From Devosia sp. (GTDB lineage Bacteria; Pseudomonadota; Alphaproteobacteria; Rhizobiales; Devosiaceae), in assembly GCF_014860165.1 (NCBI RefSeq), contig NZ_JACZKG010000027.1, forward strand, positions 37,711 to 101,710: a DNA stretch of 64,000 nucleotides, read 5' to 3'. The translations under genes and the position numbers were made by a program. The stretch's first letter is position 1. Each line of letters opens with the position of its first letter. A model generated the notes under the pieces. That model had not been told where the DNA came from, made no database searches, and saw only the letters and a list, made by a program, of their open reading frames with translations. Shown piece by piece: positions 48,506 to 56,470 of the stretch.

Positions 48506-48928
48506 ATGCAGCAAGCCACCGAGATACTCACCATTCCGACCCAGGGGCAGGGGCTCTATGAATTTACCCCCGCTTTGCGCCAGTTCGTGACCAATGCGGA
48601 CGTGGCGACCGGGCTATTGACGGTCTTTGTGCGCCACACGTCGTGCTCGCTGCTGATCCAGGAAAATGCCGATGCCGATGTGAAGACCGACCTCGACGGC
48701 TTCTTTCGGCGCCTGGTCCCCGAGGGCATGGAGTGGCTGGTCCATACGACTGAGGGACCCGACGACATGCCGGCCCATATCAGGGCGGCGCTGACGCAGA
48801 CGTCGATCGGCATTCCGATCATCGACGGTCAGCCGGTCTTCGGCACCTGGCAGGGTATCTATGTCTTCGAGCACCGGCGCCGGCCGCATCGCCGCGACGT
48901 GGTGCTCCACCTTATCGGAGACCGTTGA
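48506..48928 (+). CDS. yjbQ: YjbQ family protein
   Basis: 140-residue UPF0047/YjbQ protein, sometimes annotated secondary thiamine-phosphate synthase. Conserved core: GLLTVFVRHTSCSLLIQENADADV, DMPAHIRAALTQTSIGIPI and GTWQGIYVFEHR. The physiological role is unsettled. Its stop codon touches the ATG of the TauE gene (TGAATG), so the two are co-translated. Confidence 0.9.
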   Translation: MQQATEILTIPTQGQGLYEFTPALRQFVTNADVATGLLTVFVRHTSCSLLIQENADADVKTDLDGFFRRLVPEGMEWLVHTTEGPDDMPAHIRAALTQTSIGIPIIDGQPVFGTWQGIYVFEHRRRPHRRDVVLHLIGDR

Positions 48929-49759
48929 ATGGACTGGGCGACGCTGGTCGGCTATTGGCCGTTTGTATTTGGGCTGATGGCGACCGGCGTGGTCTCGGGG
49001 ATCGCTGCGGGGCTGCTGGGCATCGGCGGCGGCGCGATCATCGTGCCGGCGCTGAGCAACGCGCTGTTGCTACTGGGCTATGATGCGGATGTCGTCCAGC
49101 ATGTGGCCGTGGGCACCTCGCTCGCCATCATCATCCCGACCGGCATCATGAGCGCACGTTCGCATTACAAGCGCGGTGCGCTGGACCTCAAGGTGCTGCG
49201 GCTGTGGGCGCCGTTCATCGTCGCCGGCACGTTTATCGGTGGGCTGATGGCGGGGCTGTTTTCCGGCGACGTCTTGCGCATTGTGTTTGCGGTGATGGCT
49301 TTCGTGATCGCCGCCAACATCATCTTCGCCTTCCAGACCAGGCTGATGGGTCATCTCAAAGGTTCGGCCGCCACGCATCGCGCTTCGGGGTTCGTCGTCG
49401 GCTATATCTCGGCTCTGATGGGGATTGGCGGGGGCTCGCTGACCGTGCCGACGCTGGTGGCGTTTGGCGCCACGATGCACGCGGCCGTAGGCACCTCGGC
49501 CGGCATCGGCGTGGCCATCGCGGTCGCGGGGACAGCAGGCTTCCTCATTTCGGGCTGGGGTGCGACGGGCCTGCCGCCGCTGAGCCTGGGCTATATCAAC
49601 CTGGTGGCTCTGGTGCTGATCGCCGTGCTGGCCGCCGCCTTTGCGCCGCTGGGCGCCGCGGTGGCCCACCGGCTGGACCAGAAGACGCTCAAATATGTCT
49701 TCGCGGTATTCCTCGTGCTGGTCGGGTTCAACATGCTGTGGAAGGTGCTGGCCGGCTGA
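48929..49759 (+). CDS. TauE/SafE-family sulfite/anion exporter
   Basis: 276-residue membrane protein with about eight helices in two repeated halves, each with the family glycine motif (GLLGIGGGAIIVPAL at ~30-44 and ALMGIGGGSLTVPTL at ~162-176). Members export sulfite or other sulfur-containing organic anions; substrate here unknown. Directly follows yjbQ without spacing. Confidence 0.9.
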   Translation: MDWATLVGYWPFVFGLMATGVVSGIAAGLLGIGGGAIIVPALSNALLLLGYDADVVQHVAVGTSLAIIIPTGIMSARSHYKRGALDLKVLRLWAPFIVAGTFIGGLMAGLFSGDVLRIVFAVMAFVIAANIIFAFQTRLMGHLKGSAATHRASGFVVGYISALMGIGGGSLTVPTLVAFGATMHAAVGTSAGIGVAIAVAGTAGFLISGWGATGLPPLSLGYINLVALVLIAVLAAAFAPLGAAVAHRLDQKTLKYVFAVFLVLVGFNMLWKVLAG

Positions 49760-49763
49760 AGGC

Positions 49764-49803
49764 AAGAAAAGCAAAGGCCCCCGCTTGCGCGAGGGCCTTG
49801 CCG
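49764..49803 (-). terminator. Terminator between TauE and SIMPL genes
   Basis: Imperfect hairpin (GCAAAGGCCCCCGC / GCGCGAGGGCCTTGC) followed on the minus strand by TTTTCTT. Best fitted to the SIMPL gene transcript, but it could act on both convergent transcripts. Confidence 0.5.
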
Positions 49804-49887
49804 CATCAGGTTGGTGGGGACGGGTGACTACGGTATATCCGATCGTCCCCACCGCCCAAGCCCCCTCGAGAGGGGTATGGGAATTGA

Positions 49888-50607
49888 TTACTCGGCGCCG
49901 GTGCCCAGTTCCCACTGGACGTTGACGTTGATAGCAAAGGCCAATTCGCCCGCCTGCACGGGGACCGGTGCACTGGCCGCCATGTCCGCCCGTGCGTACA
50001 TGGGGTAGGGCTGCGGATCATTGAAGGTCTGGCCTTCAGAAATCGACAAAATGTCTTCGAGCGTGCTGCCGGCCGCGGTGGCATAGAGCTCAGCCTTCGC
50101 GCGCGCATCGGCGAAGGCGGCCTTGCGGGCCTCGTCATAGAGCTCGGACGGATCGGCCACCGAGAAGCTCACGCCGTTGATGGTATTGGCGCCGACCGTG
50201 ACCGACTTGTCGAGGATGCTGCCCAGGGTATCGAGCTTGCGCACTGTGACGGTCACGGTGTTGCTGACCTGGTAACCGTTGATCTTGGGCGGCAGGGAAT
50301 AGCCGTTTGCGTCGCGCTCGTCGGTATAGACGTAGTTCGGATTGACCGAGAAGCCGGAGGTCTGGATGTCGCGTGGCTCGATCCCGGCTGCCTTGAGCTC
50401 AGCAATTAGATCGGCCATGGCCGCGGTATTGGCGTCGAGTGCCTCGCGTGCCGTGGCGCCCTGGGTGGTTACGCCCGAATTGATCTGCGCCATATCCGGA
50501 GTCGCCATGACTTCGCCGCGACCTTCGATGGTGATGGTGCCGGCATAGGCCGGGAGCGACAGGCTGGCGAGCAGGACGAAAGGCACAAAGGCAGCAAAGC
50601 GACGCAT
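49888..50607 (-). CDS. SIMPL-domain periplasmic protein (DUF541)
   Basis: 239 residues with a signal peptide (MRRFAAFVPFVLLASLSLPAYAG) and a SIMPL domain (ITIEGRGEVMATPDMAQINSGV, ATAREALDANTAAMADLIAELKAAGI, IQTSGFSVNPNY). Homologues such as YggE reduce oxidative stress by unknown means. The start at 50607 follows GGAG. Confidence 0.9.
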   Translation of the reverse strand: MRRFAAFVPFVLLASLSLPAYAGTITIEGRGEVMATPDMAQINSGVTTQGATAREALDANTAAMADLIAELKAAGIEPRDIQTSGFSVNPNYVYTDERDANGYSLPPKINGYQVSNTVTVTVRKLDTLGSILDKSVTVGANTINGVSFSVADPSELYDEARKAAFADARAKAELYATAAGSTLEDILSISEGQTFNDPQPYPMYARADMAASAPVPVQAGELAFAINVNVQWELGTGAE

Positions 50608-50710
50608 GGGACACTCCAATAGGTATCGGGGGGACTACTCCCCATCCATTGCGTCAGTATTGCGGCACAGATGAACCGGAGTTGAACGGGCTGTGGAGAT
50701 CGGTCATCAC

Positions 50711-50727
50711 CAAAAGTATGACTTTTG
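50711..50727. promoter_or_regulatory. Operator-like palindrome CAAAAGT-ATG-ACTTTTG
   Basis: Perfect inverted repeat with 7-bp arms, 62 bases before the FAH-family gene. The core GT-N3-AC is the half-site spacing of GntR/FadR-type repressor operators. No GntR gene of that class is adjacent. Confidence 0.6.
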
Positions 50728-50788
50728 AGGCTTGCACTTGAGGGGGACGGTGGGGTAGTCACTGCACTGACATTTCAGGGGGCGGACC

Positions 50789-51940
50789 ATGGGCGACAGG
50801 CACTATCCCGACGGCATCCTGCTGGGCCGCGCCCGCGTTCCGGGCCATGAGCACCCGCGTATCGTGACGGTTCGCGATGGCGAGCTGATCGACATTACGG
50901 CCAAAGGTTTGGCCACGGTGCGGGACGTTGCCGAGAGCGGGAATGCCGCCCAGCATGTGCGCAATGCCGCCGGCACGAGCCTGGGCAGCGCCGACGCCGC
51001 GCTGGCCAATTCGGTGGCTGCGAGCTCGGATAGGTCCAAGCCCAGCCTGCTGTCGCCTATCGACCTGCAGGCCATTAAGGCCTCGGGCGTGACCTTCGTC
51101 GTATCGCTGTTGGAGCGGGTCATCGAAGAGCAGGCGCGCGGGGACAAGGCGCGGGCCGATGCCCTGCGCGGCGATATTCTGGGGCTTATCGGTACCGACC
51201 TGAGCGAGCTGGTGCCTGGCTCCGACACGGCCATGAAGGTCAAGGCGGCGCTGATCGAGCGGGGCGTGTGGAGCCAGTATCTGGAAGTCGGCATCGGTCC
51301 GGATGCGGAAATTTTCACCAAGGGCCAGCCGATGAGCTCGGTGGGTTATGGCGCCGAAGTTGGACTGCACCCGGTGTCGAGCTGGAACAATCCCGAGCCG
51401 GAAGTGGCGCTGCTGGTGACCAGCAAGGGCGAGATCATCGGCGCGACGCTGGGCAACGACGTCAACCTGCGTGACGTGGAGGGCCGCTCGGCGCTGCTGC
51501 TGGGCAAGGCCAAGGACAACAATGCCTCGGCCTCGCTGGGTCCGTTCATCCGGCTGTTCGATGGCGATTTCACGCTCGAAACGGTCAAGCAATCCGAGAT
51601 TGCGCTGCGGGTCGAGGGCGACGACGGCTTCGTGCTCGAGGGGCATTCCTCGATGAACCAGATTTCGCGCACGCCGGAATCGCTGGTTGCCGCGACCATC
51701 GGCGGCCACCACCAGTATCCCGATGGCCTCGTGCTTTATCTCGGCACCATGTTCGCCCCGGTGAAGGATCGCGACGGCGCCGGCAAGGGTTTTACCCACA
51801 AGCTGGGCGACGTGGTCACGATATCGACTTCTGAACTGGGCACCCTATCTAACAGGGTGAACCTCTCCACCAAATGTCCGCCCTGGACCTATGGCGCCAG
51901 CCATCTGCTGCGTGACCTAGCCAAGGCCGACCTCCTCTAA
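50789..51940 (+). CDS. FAH-family 2-keto-3-deoxy-sugar-acid dehydratase (XylX-like)
   Basis: 383-residue fumarylacetoacetate-hydrolase-family enzyme. The metal-binding EPE and lid region is in SSWNNPEPEVALLV, with GATLGNDVNLRDVEGR following. Its size and its position 25 bases before an aldehyde dehydrogenase match the dehydratase that converts 2-keto-3-deoxy-pentonate to 2-ketoglutaric semialdehyde in Weimberg-type pathways (Caulobacter XylX). The sugar (xylonate, arabinonate or another) is not determined. Confidence 0.8.
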   Translation: MGDRHYPDGILLGRARVPGHEHPRIVTVRDGELIDITAKGLATVRDVAESGNAAQHVRNAAGTSLGSADAALANSVAASSDRSKPSLLSPIDLQAIKASGVTFVVSLLERVIEEQARGDKARADALRGDILGLIGTDLSELVPGSDTAMKVKAALIERGVWSQYLEVGIGPDAEIFTKGQPMSSVGYGAEVGLHPVSSWNNPEPEVALLVTSKGEIIGATLGNDVNLRDVEGRSALLLGKAKDNNASASLGPFIRLFDGDFTLETVKQSEIALRVEGDDGFVLEGHSSMNQISRTPESLVAATIGGHHQYPDGLVLYLGTMFAPVKDRDGAGKGFTHKLGDVVTISTSELGTLSNRVNLSTKCPPWTYGASHLLRDLAKADLL

Positions 51941-51965
51941 GCTCCCTCCCGAAAGGCAATCCAAA

Positions 51966-53405
51966 ATGGCTGAACTGCACAAGAACCTCATCAACGGGGA
52001 ATGGGTGGGCTCGGATGGGGTCGAGAACATCAACCCGTCCAATATCGCTGAAGTTGTCGGCGTCTATGCGCGGGCGACGGCGGAAGAGACCAAGCAGGCT
52101 ATCGCCGCCGCCAAGGCGGCATTCCCCGCCTGGTCGCGTTCGGGCATCCTTGAGCGCCACGCCATCTTGAGCAAGACCAGCCAGGAAATCCTGGCGCGCA
52201 AGGTCGAGCTGGGCGAGCTGCTGAGCCGCGAAGAGGGCAAGACGCTGCCCGAGGGCATTGGCGAAGTGACGCGCGCGGCGCAGATTTTCGACTTCTTTGC
52301 CGGAGAAGTCTTGCGGCTTTCTGGTGAAGTTCTTCCTTCTGTCCGGCCCGGTGTCGGTGTGGAGATCACCCGCGAGCCGATCGGGGTGATCGGCATCATC
52401 ACGCCGTGGAATTTCCCGATCGCCATCCCGACCTGGAAGATGGCGCCTGCTTTGGCCTATGGCAACACGGTCGTCATCAAGCCGGCAGACCTGGTGCCGG
52501 GCTCGACCTGGGCGATCGTGGATATCCTGGTCCGCAACGGCCTGCCCAAGGGCGTGGTCAATCTGGTCATGGGCAAGGGCTCGGTGGTCGGACAGACCAT
52601 GCTCGACAGCAAGGACGTCACCGCCATCAGCTTCACCGGCTCGGTGGGCACGGGCAAGCGCGTTGCCGCGGCCTCGATCGAGGTCGGCCGCAAGTTCCAG
52701 CTCGAAATGGGCGGCAAGAACCCGACCGTTGTCCTGGACGATGCCGATCTCAAGGTGGCGGTGGAAACGGTGGCGCAGTCGGCCTTTTTCTCGACCGGCC
52801 AGCGCTGCACGGCGTCGTCGCGGGTGATCGTCACCGAGGGCATCCACGACGCCTTTGTCGACGCTCTGTGCGAGCGGACCAAGAACCTGCGCGTGGGCGA
52901 TGCCCTGGCCAAGGACACCGAGATCGGGCCGGTGGTCGATCCCAGCCAGCTCAAGCAGGATATGGACTATATCGGCATCGGTCAGGATGAGGGTGCCGAG
53001 CTGCGTGCGGGCGGGCAGCGGGTCAATGCGCCCACCGAGGGGTATTTCCTGCAGCCGGCGCTGTTTACCGGCGTCACCAACCAGATGCGTATCGCGCGCG
53101 AGGAAATCTTCGGACCGGTTGCGGCCGTCATCAAGGTGAAGGACTACGAGGAAGCCCTGGCCACGGCCAATGACACCGAATTCGGCCTCAGCGCCGGCAT
53201 CGTCACCACCTCGCTGAAATATGCGACGCATTTCAAGCGCAACGCCGAGGCCGGCATGGTGATGGTCAACGTGCCGACAGCCGGCGTCGATTTCCACGTG
53301 CCGTTCGGCGGGCGTAAGGGGTCCAGCTATGGTCCACGCGAGCAGGGCAAGTACGCGGCCGAGTTCTTCACGGTGGTGAAGACGGCTTATACCGCAGCGG
53401 GTTGA
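51966..53405 (+). CDS. Aldehyde dehydrogenase, probable 2-ketoglutaric semialdehyde dehydrogenase
   Basis: 479-residue NAD(P)-dependent ALDH. Catalytic Cys281 in GQRCTASS, general base Glu247 in LEMGGKNP, and TPWNFPIAIPTWK for cofactor/oxyanion binding. The C-terminal GSSYGPREQGKYAAEFFT is usual for ketoglutarate-semialdehyde dehydrogenases. Paired with the FAH dehydratase it would finish conversion of a pentonate to 2-oxoglutarate, entering the TCA cycle. Confidence 0.85.
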   Translation: MAELHKNLINGEWVGSDGVENINPSNIAEVVGVYARATAEETKQAIAAAKAAFPAWSRSGILERHAILSKTSQEILARKVELGELLSREEGKTLPEGIGEVTRAAQIFDFFAGEVLRLSGEVLPSVRPGVGVEITREPIGVIGIITPWNFPIAIPTWKMAPALAYGNTVVIKPADLVPGSTWAIVDILVRNGLPKGVVNLVMGKGSVVGQTMLDSKDVTAISFTGSVGTGKRVAAASIEVGRKFQLEMGGKNPTVVLDDADLKVAVETVAQSAFFSTGQRCTASSRVIVTEGIHDAFVDALCERTKNLRVGDALAKDTEIGPVVDPSQLKQDMDYIGIGQDEGAELRAGGQRVNAPTEGYFLQPALFTGVTNQMRIAREEIFGPVAAVIKVKDYEEALATANDTEFGLSAGIVTTSLKYATHFKRNAEAGMVMVNVPTAGVDFHVPFGGRKGSSYGPREQGKYAAEFFTVVKTAYTAAG

Positions 53406-53434
53406 GGGGGCCGAGGCTTACCCGCAGACGCGAT

Positions 53435-53521
53435 CGTCACCCTCGGGTTTGACCCGAGGGGGCTGCACTTTGCCAATCGCTCGGCTAGCATAGAGCCCTC
53501 AGGTCAAGCCCGAGGGTGACG
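53435..53521. repeat. Dispersed intergenic inverted repeat, third family
   Basis: Left arm 53435-53460 and right arm 53496-53521 are near-identical inverted copies (CGTCACCCTCGGGTTTGACC / CGTCACCCTCGGGCTTGACC). It lies between two convergent genes and may also terminate transcription. Confidence 0.8.
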
Positions 53522-53543
53522 TGCGGCGGTGCGTAGGATCACC

Positions 53544-54746
53544 TCAGCTCACATTCACTGCCTTTGCCATCGCCTGCTGGCCGATCAGGCTGCAGAGCTT
53601 GAAGATGCCCACCTCGATCTGGGCTTCGTCGCTGAGGGAGAAGCTCAGACGCATCGTGTTGCGGCCCGAGCCATCGGCGTGGAAGGCGGCGCCTGGGACG
53701 AAGGCGATGTCCTGCCGCAGGGCCTGCTGCAGCAGGGCATCGGCGTCGAGATGCTCGGGCAGCTCCAGCCAGATGAACATGCCTCCATCGGGCTTCTTCC
53801 AGCGCAGGCCGGACGGGGCGTGGCGCTCCAGCGCGCTCAGCATGGCATCGCGGCGGGCGCGATAGACCGACCGGGCTCGGGCAACCTGGGCCTCATAGCC
53901 CTCTGACGCGACGCGGTGGATGACCATCTGGTTGGTCGTGGCGGTGTGCAGGTCCGCGCCCTGCTTGAGCAGCGTCAGCTTGCGGATCAGCGTGGTGGGT
54001 CCACAGACCCAGCCAACGCGAAGTCCGGGCGACAGGGTCTTGGAGAACGAGCCGCAATAGAGCGTGCGAGATGCCTCGATGCCCGCGACCGCTGCGTCCA
54101 GGGCGGCGATGGGCGGGAGGTCTTCGCCATCGTAGCGCAGGGCAGAATAGGCCCCGTCCTCGACAATGACCGCGTCGAGCGCACGCGCCCGGTCGAGCGC
54201 ATTGTGCCGGGCAGCGCGACTCAGCGTGGCGCCATCGGGATTGGCGAAGTCCGGCACAAGGTAGACCAAGCGCGGCGCGTCGGGCCCTGTGGGCTGGGGC
54301 GCGTCGAGGCCGACGAACTTTGGCTGATAGGCGGAAAACGACTGCAGCGCTCCCAGGTAGGTGGGGCGGGCAAGGGCGACGCCACTGCCCGGATCGAGCA
54401 GCAGCTTGCCGATCAGATCGAGTGCCTGCTGCGAGCCAGACGTGACGAGGACATTGTCCGGTCCGGCGGGCACGCCGCGGCCCGCCATGTGGTCGGCGAT
54501 CCATTGACGCAGGGGCAGGTAGCCCTCGGTGGTGGAATATTGCAGGGCCTCGCGGGCGATCGAGGGCCCGGCAAAGACCTGCCGCCACGCCTCCTGAAAC
54601 AGGCCCACATTGAACAAGGCCGGGTCGGGAATGCCGCCTGCAAACGAGATCATCGTGGGCTTGCCGACCAGCTTCAGCAGCTCGCGGATTTCGGAGGCCT
54701 TGATGGCCTGCGCACGGGACGAGAGGCGAAATTCCTGTGGCGTCAT
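53544..54746 (-). CDS. PLP-dependent aminotransferase, class I/II (2-aminoadipate type)
   Basis: 400-residue fold type I enzyme of the LysN/aromatic group: FAGGIPDPALFN substrate loop, VTSGSQQALDLIGKLLLDPG, PLP lysine Lys236 in SFSKTLSPGLRVGW, and an arginine for the substrate carboxylate in NTMRLSFSL. Likely transaminates a medium-chain or aromatic amino acid. Start ATG 54746 (MTPQEFRLS) or 54758. Divergent from a MocR regulator. Confidence 0.88.
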   Translation of the reverse strand: MTPQEFRLSSRAQAIKASEIRELLKLVGKPTMISFAGGIPDPALFNVGLFQEAWRQVFAGPSIAREALQYSTTEGYLPLRQWIADHMAGRGVPAGPDNVLVTSGSQQALDLIGKLLLDPGSGVALARPTYLGALQSFSAYQPKFVGLDAPQPTGPDAPRLVYLVPDFANPDGATLSRAARHNALDRARALDAVIVEDGAYSALRYDGEDLPPIAALDAAVAGIEASRTLYCGSFSKTLSPGLRVGWVCGPTTLIRKLTLLKQGADLHTATTNQMVIHRVASEGYEAQVARARSVYRARRDAMLSALERHAPSGLRWKKPDGGMFIWLELPEHLDADALLQQALRQDIAFVPGAAFHADGSGRNTMRLSFSLSDEAQIEVGIFKLCSLIGQQAMAKAVNVS

Positions 54747-54779
54747 TTGTATCACCATGTAATGATACGAGAGATACAA
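54747..54779. promoter_or_regulatory. GATAC-based inverted repeats upstream of the aminotransferase
   Basis: TTGTATC (54747-54753) and GATACAA (54773-54779) form a perfect inverted repeat around a second pair GTATCA (54749-54754)/TGATAC (54763-54768). Another TGATACAA lies at 54981 at the start of the MocR gene. Candidate binding sites for that regulator. Confidence 0.5.
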
Positions 54780-54975
54780 GCACCCCCATATTGTTATGTC
54801 AATAGAGCTGACCTTATTGTACAGGTGGGGTATGGACACCGCCCTGAATGCCGTCCAAAATCTAGTCCAATCAACCGCTATCGACGCGGTGGAACGCTCA
54901 TTCGTATCGCTCAGTCTGCGGATATGACGATTGGCCGCGTGGACAATCTGGTCCTCGGGCGGATAATATCAACCG

Positions 54976-56337
54976 ATGAATGATACAAACACCAATACAA
55001 TCAGCCTGCCGGATAGCGGCCATCCGCTGCATGAGCGATTGGCCAGGGCGGTAGAGACGGCGATTGCCGCGGGACGGTTTCGCCCCGGCGAGCAGCTGCC
55101 GACCCATCGGCAGCTGGCGCAGCAGTTTTCGGTTTCCATCGGCAGCGTGACGCGGGCCATCGACACGCTGAGCGCGCGTGGCGTGGTGCGGGGGGAGATC
55201 GGACGCGGGACGTTCGTGCTCGACCAGGCGGGAGCAAGGCCGGATGCTGGCGGCATTATCGACCTGACCATCAACGCGCCGCCGCCGATCATCTCGGCGC
55301 AGCGGATGGCTGCGGCGACGGACCTGGCCAACCGCCATGCACTGGCGCTGTCTCATGGCGGCTATGGCGATCCGAGTGGGACCCCGCGGCAACGCGGAAC
55401 GGTGGCGCGCTGGCTGAGCGCGGAGCGTACGGCGCTCGACGCCGACGAGATCCTGCTGTGCAACGGTGCGCAGCAGGGGCTGCACCTCGCCTTCGCGACT
55501 TTGCGCGAGACATCCAGTTTCATCCTGACCGAGAGCGCGACTTTTCCCGGTGCGCTGGCAGCGGCGGCGAGCCTGGGCATGACCATGGTGCCAGTGGTCC
55601 ATGACAGCGAGGGCATGCTGCCCGAGGCGCTCGACGTGGCGCTGGCGGCTTCGGGGGCGCGGATCATCTACACGACGCCGGTGTGCCAGAACCCTCTGGG
55701 TTTCGAGACGGGGCCAGACCGGCGGCGGGCGATTGCCGAGGTCGTGCGGCGGCATGGCGCGATGATTGTCGAGGACGACATCTATGGAATCTACGCGGCC
55801 AAGGGCAAGCTGACCTACCGGGAGCTGATGCCCGACCAGGTCATCTATGTCACGAGCCTCTCCAAGAGCCTGACGCCGCTGATGCGACTTGGCGTTGTCG
55901 CGCCGCCGGCGACGCTGCTGGCGGCGATGCGCAAGCGGATGCGGGCGGAAAGCTGGGGTCTGCCGCCCTATGTTGCGGAGCTGGGCACGGCCATGCTCGA
56001 AATTGGCATGGGCGAGGAGGCAGCCGCCATCCTGCGAAGCGAGGGTTTGGCGCGGCTGGAATTGACCCGGGCCAAGCTGGGTATCGGCGCCGTACCCATG
56101 CCAGGTGGCGCACCGCATCTGTGGCTGCCGATGACCCCGCTCAAGGCGGAGCAGTTTGTCCGACGGGCCAGCGAGGCCGGGGTGCGGATCACGCCACCGT
56201 CGGCAACGCAGGTCGGCGATTCCCCGGTGGCCGGCGTGCGGCTCTGCATCATGGCGCCATCATCGCGTGCGGTACTGGAGCGTGCCCTGGTGGCGCTGGC
56301 CGGAATTCTGGGCAGCGACGAGGACGTGGTGGTCTAG
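54976..56337 (+). CDS. MocR-type GntR regulator with aminotransferase domain
   Basis: 453 residues: N-terminal winged helix (RFRPGEQLPTHRQLAQQF; SVSIGSVTRAIDTLSARGVV) fused to a fold type I aminotransferase-like domain with PLP lysine Lys297 in TSLSKSLTPLMRLG. MocR proteins sense PLP or an amino compound and usually control the divergent gene, here the aminotransferase. Confidence 0.9.
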   Translation: MNDTNTNTISLPDSGHPLHERLARAVETAIAAGRFRPGEQLPTHRQLAQQFSVSIGSVTRAIDTLSARGVVRGEIGRGTFVLDQAGARPDAGGIIDLTINAPPPIISAQRMAAATDLANRHALALSHGGYGDPSGTPRQRGTVARWLSAERTALDADEILLCNGAQQGLHLAFATLRETSSFILTESATFPGALAAAASLGMTMVPVVHDSEGMLPEALDVALAASGARIIYTTPVCQNPLGFETGPDRRRAIAEVVRRHGAMIVEDDIYGIYAAKGKLTYRELMPDQVIYVTSLSKSLTPLMRLGVVAPPATLLAAMRKRMRAESWGLPPYVAELGTAMLEIGMGEEAAAILRSEGLARLELTRAKLGIGAVPMPGGAPHLWLPMTPLKAEQFVRRASEAGVRITPPSATQVGDSPVAGVRLCIMAPSSRAVLERALVALAGILGSDEDVVV

Positions 56338-56470
56338 ACCGGACACCTGGTGCCGGAGATGGACGGCGCGGATGGTCGTGCGCGGGTGTGCGCAGCTCCG
56401 TTCCGCGGCCTAGCGTGGTTGCAAGGCGACTGATGGAGCCCTAGACAGACAGATAGCGAAAGGAAGCTAG

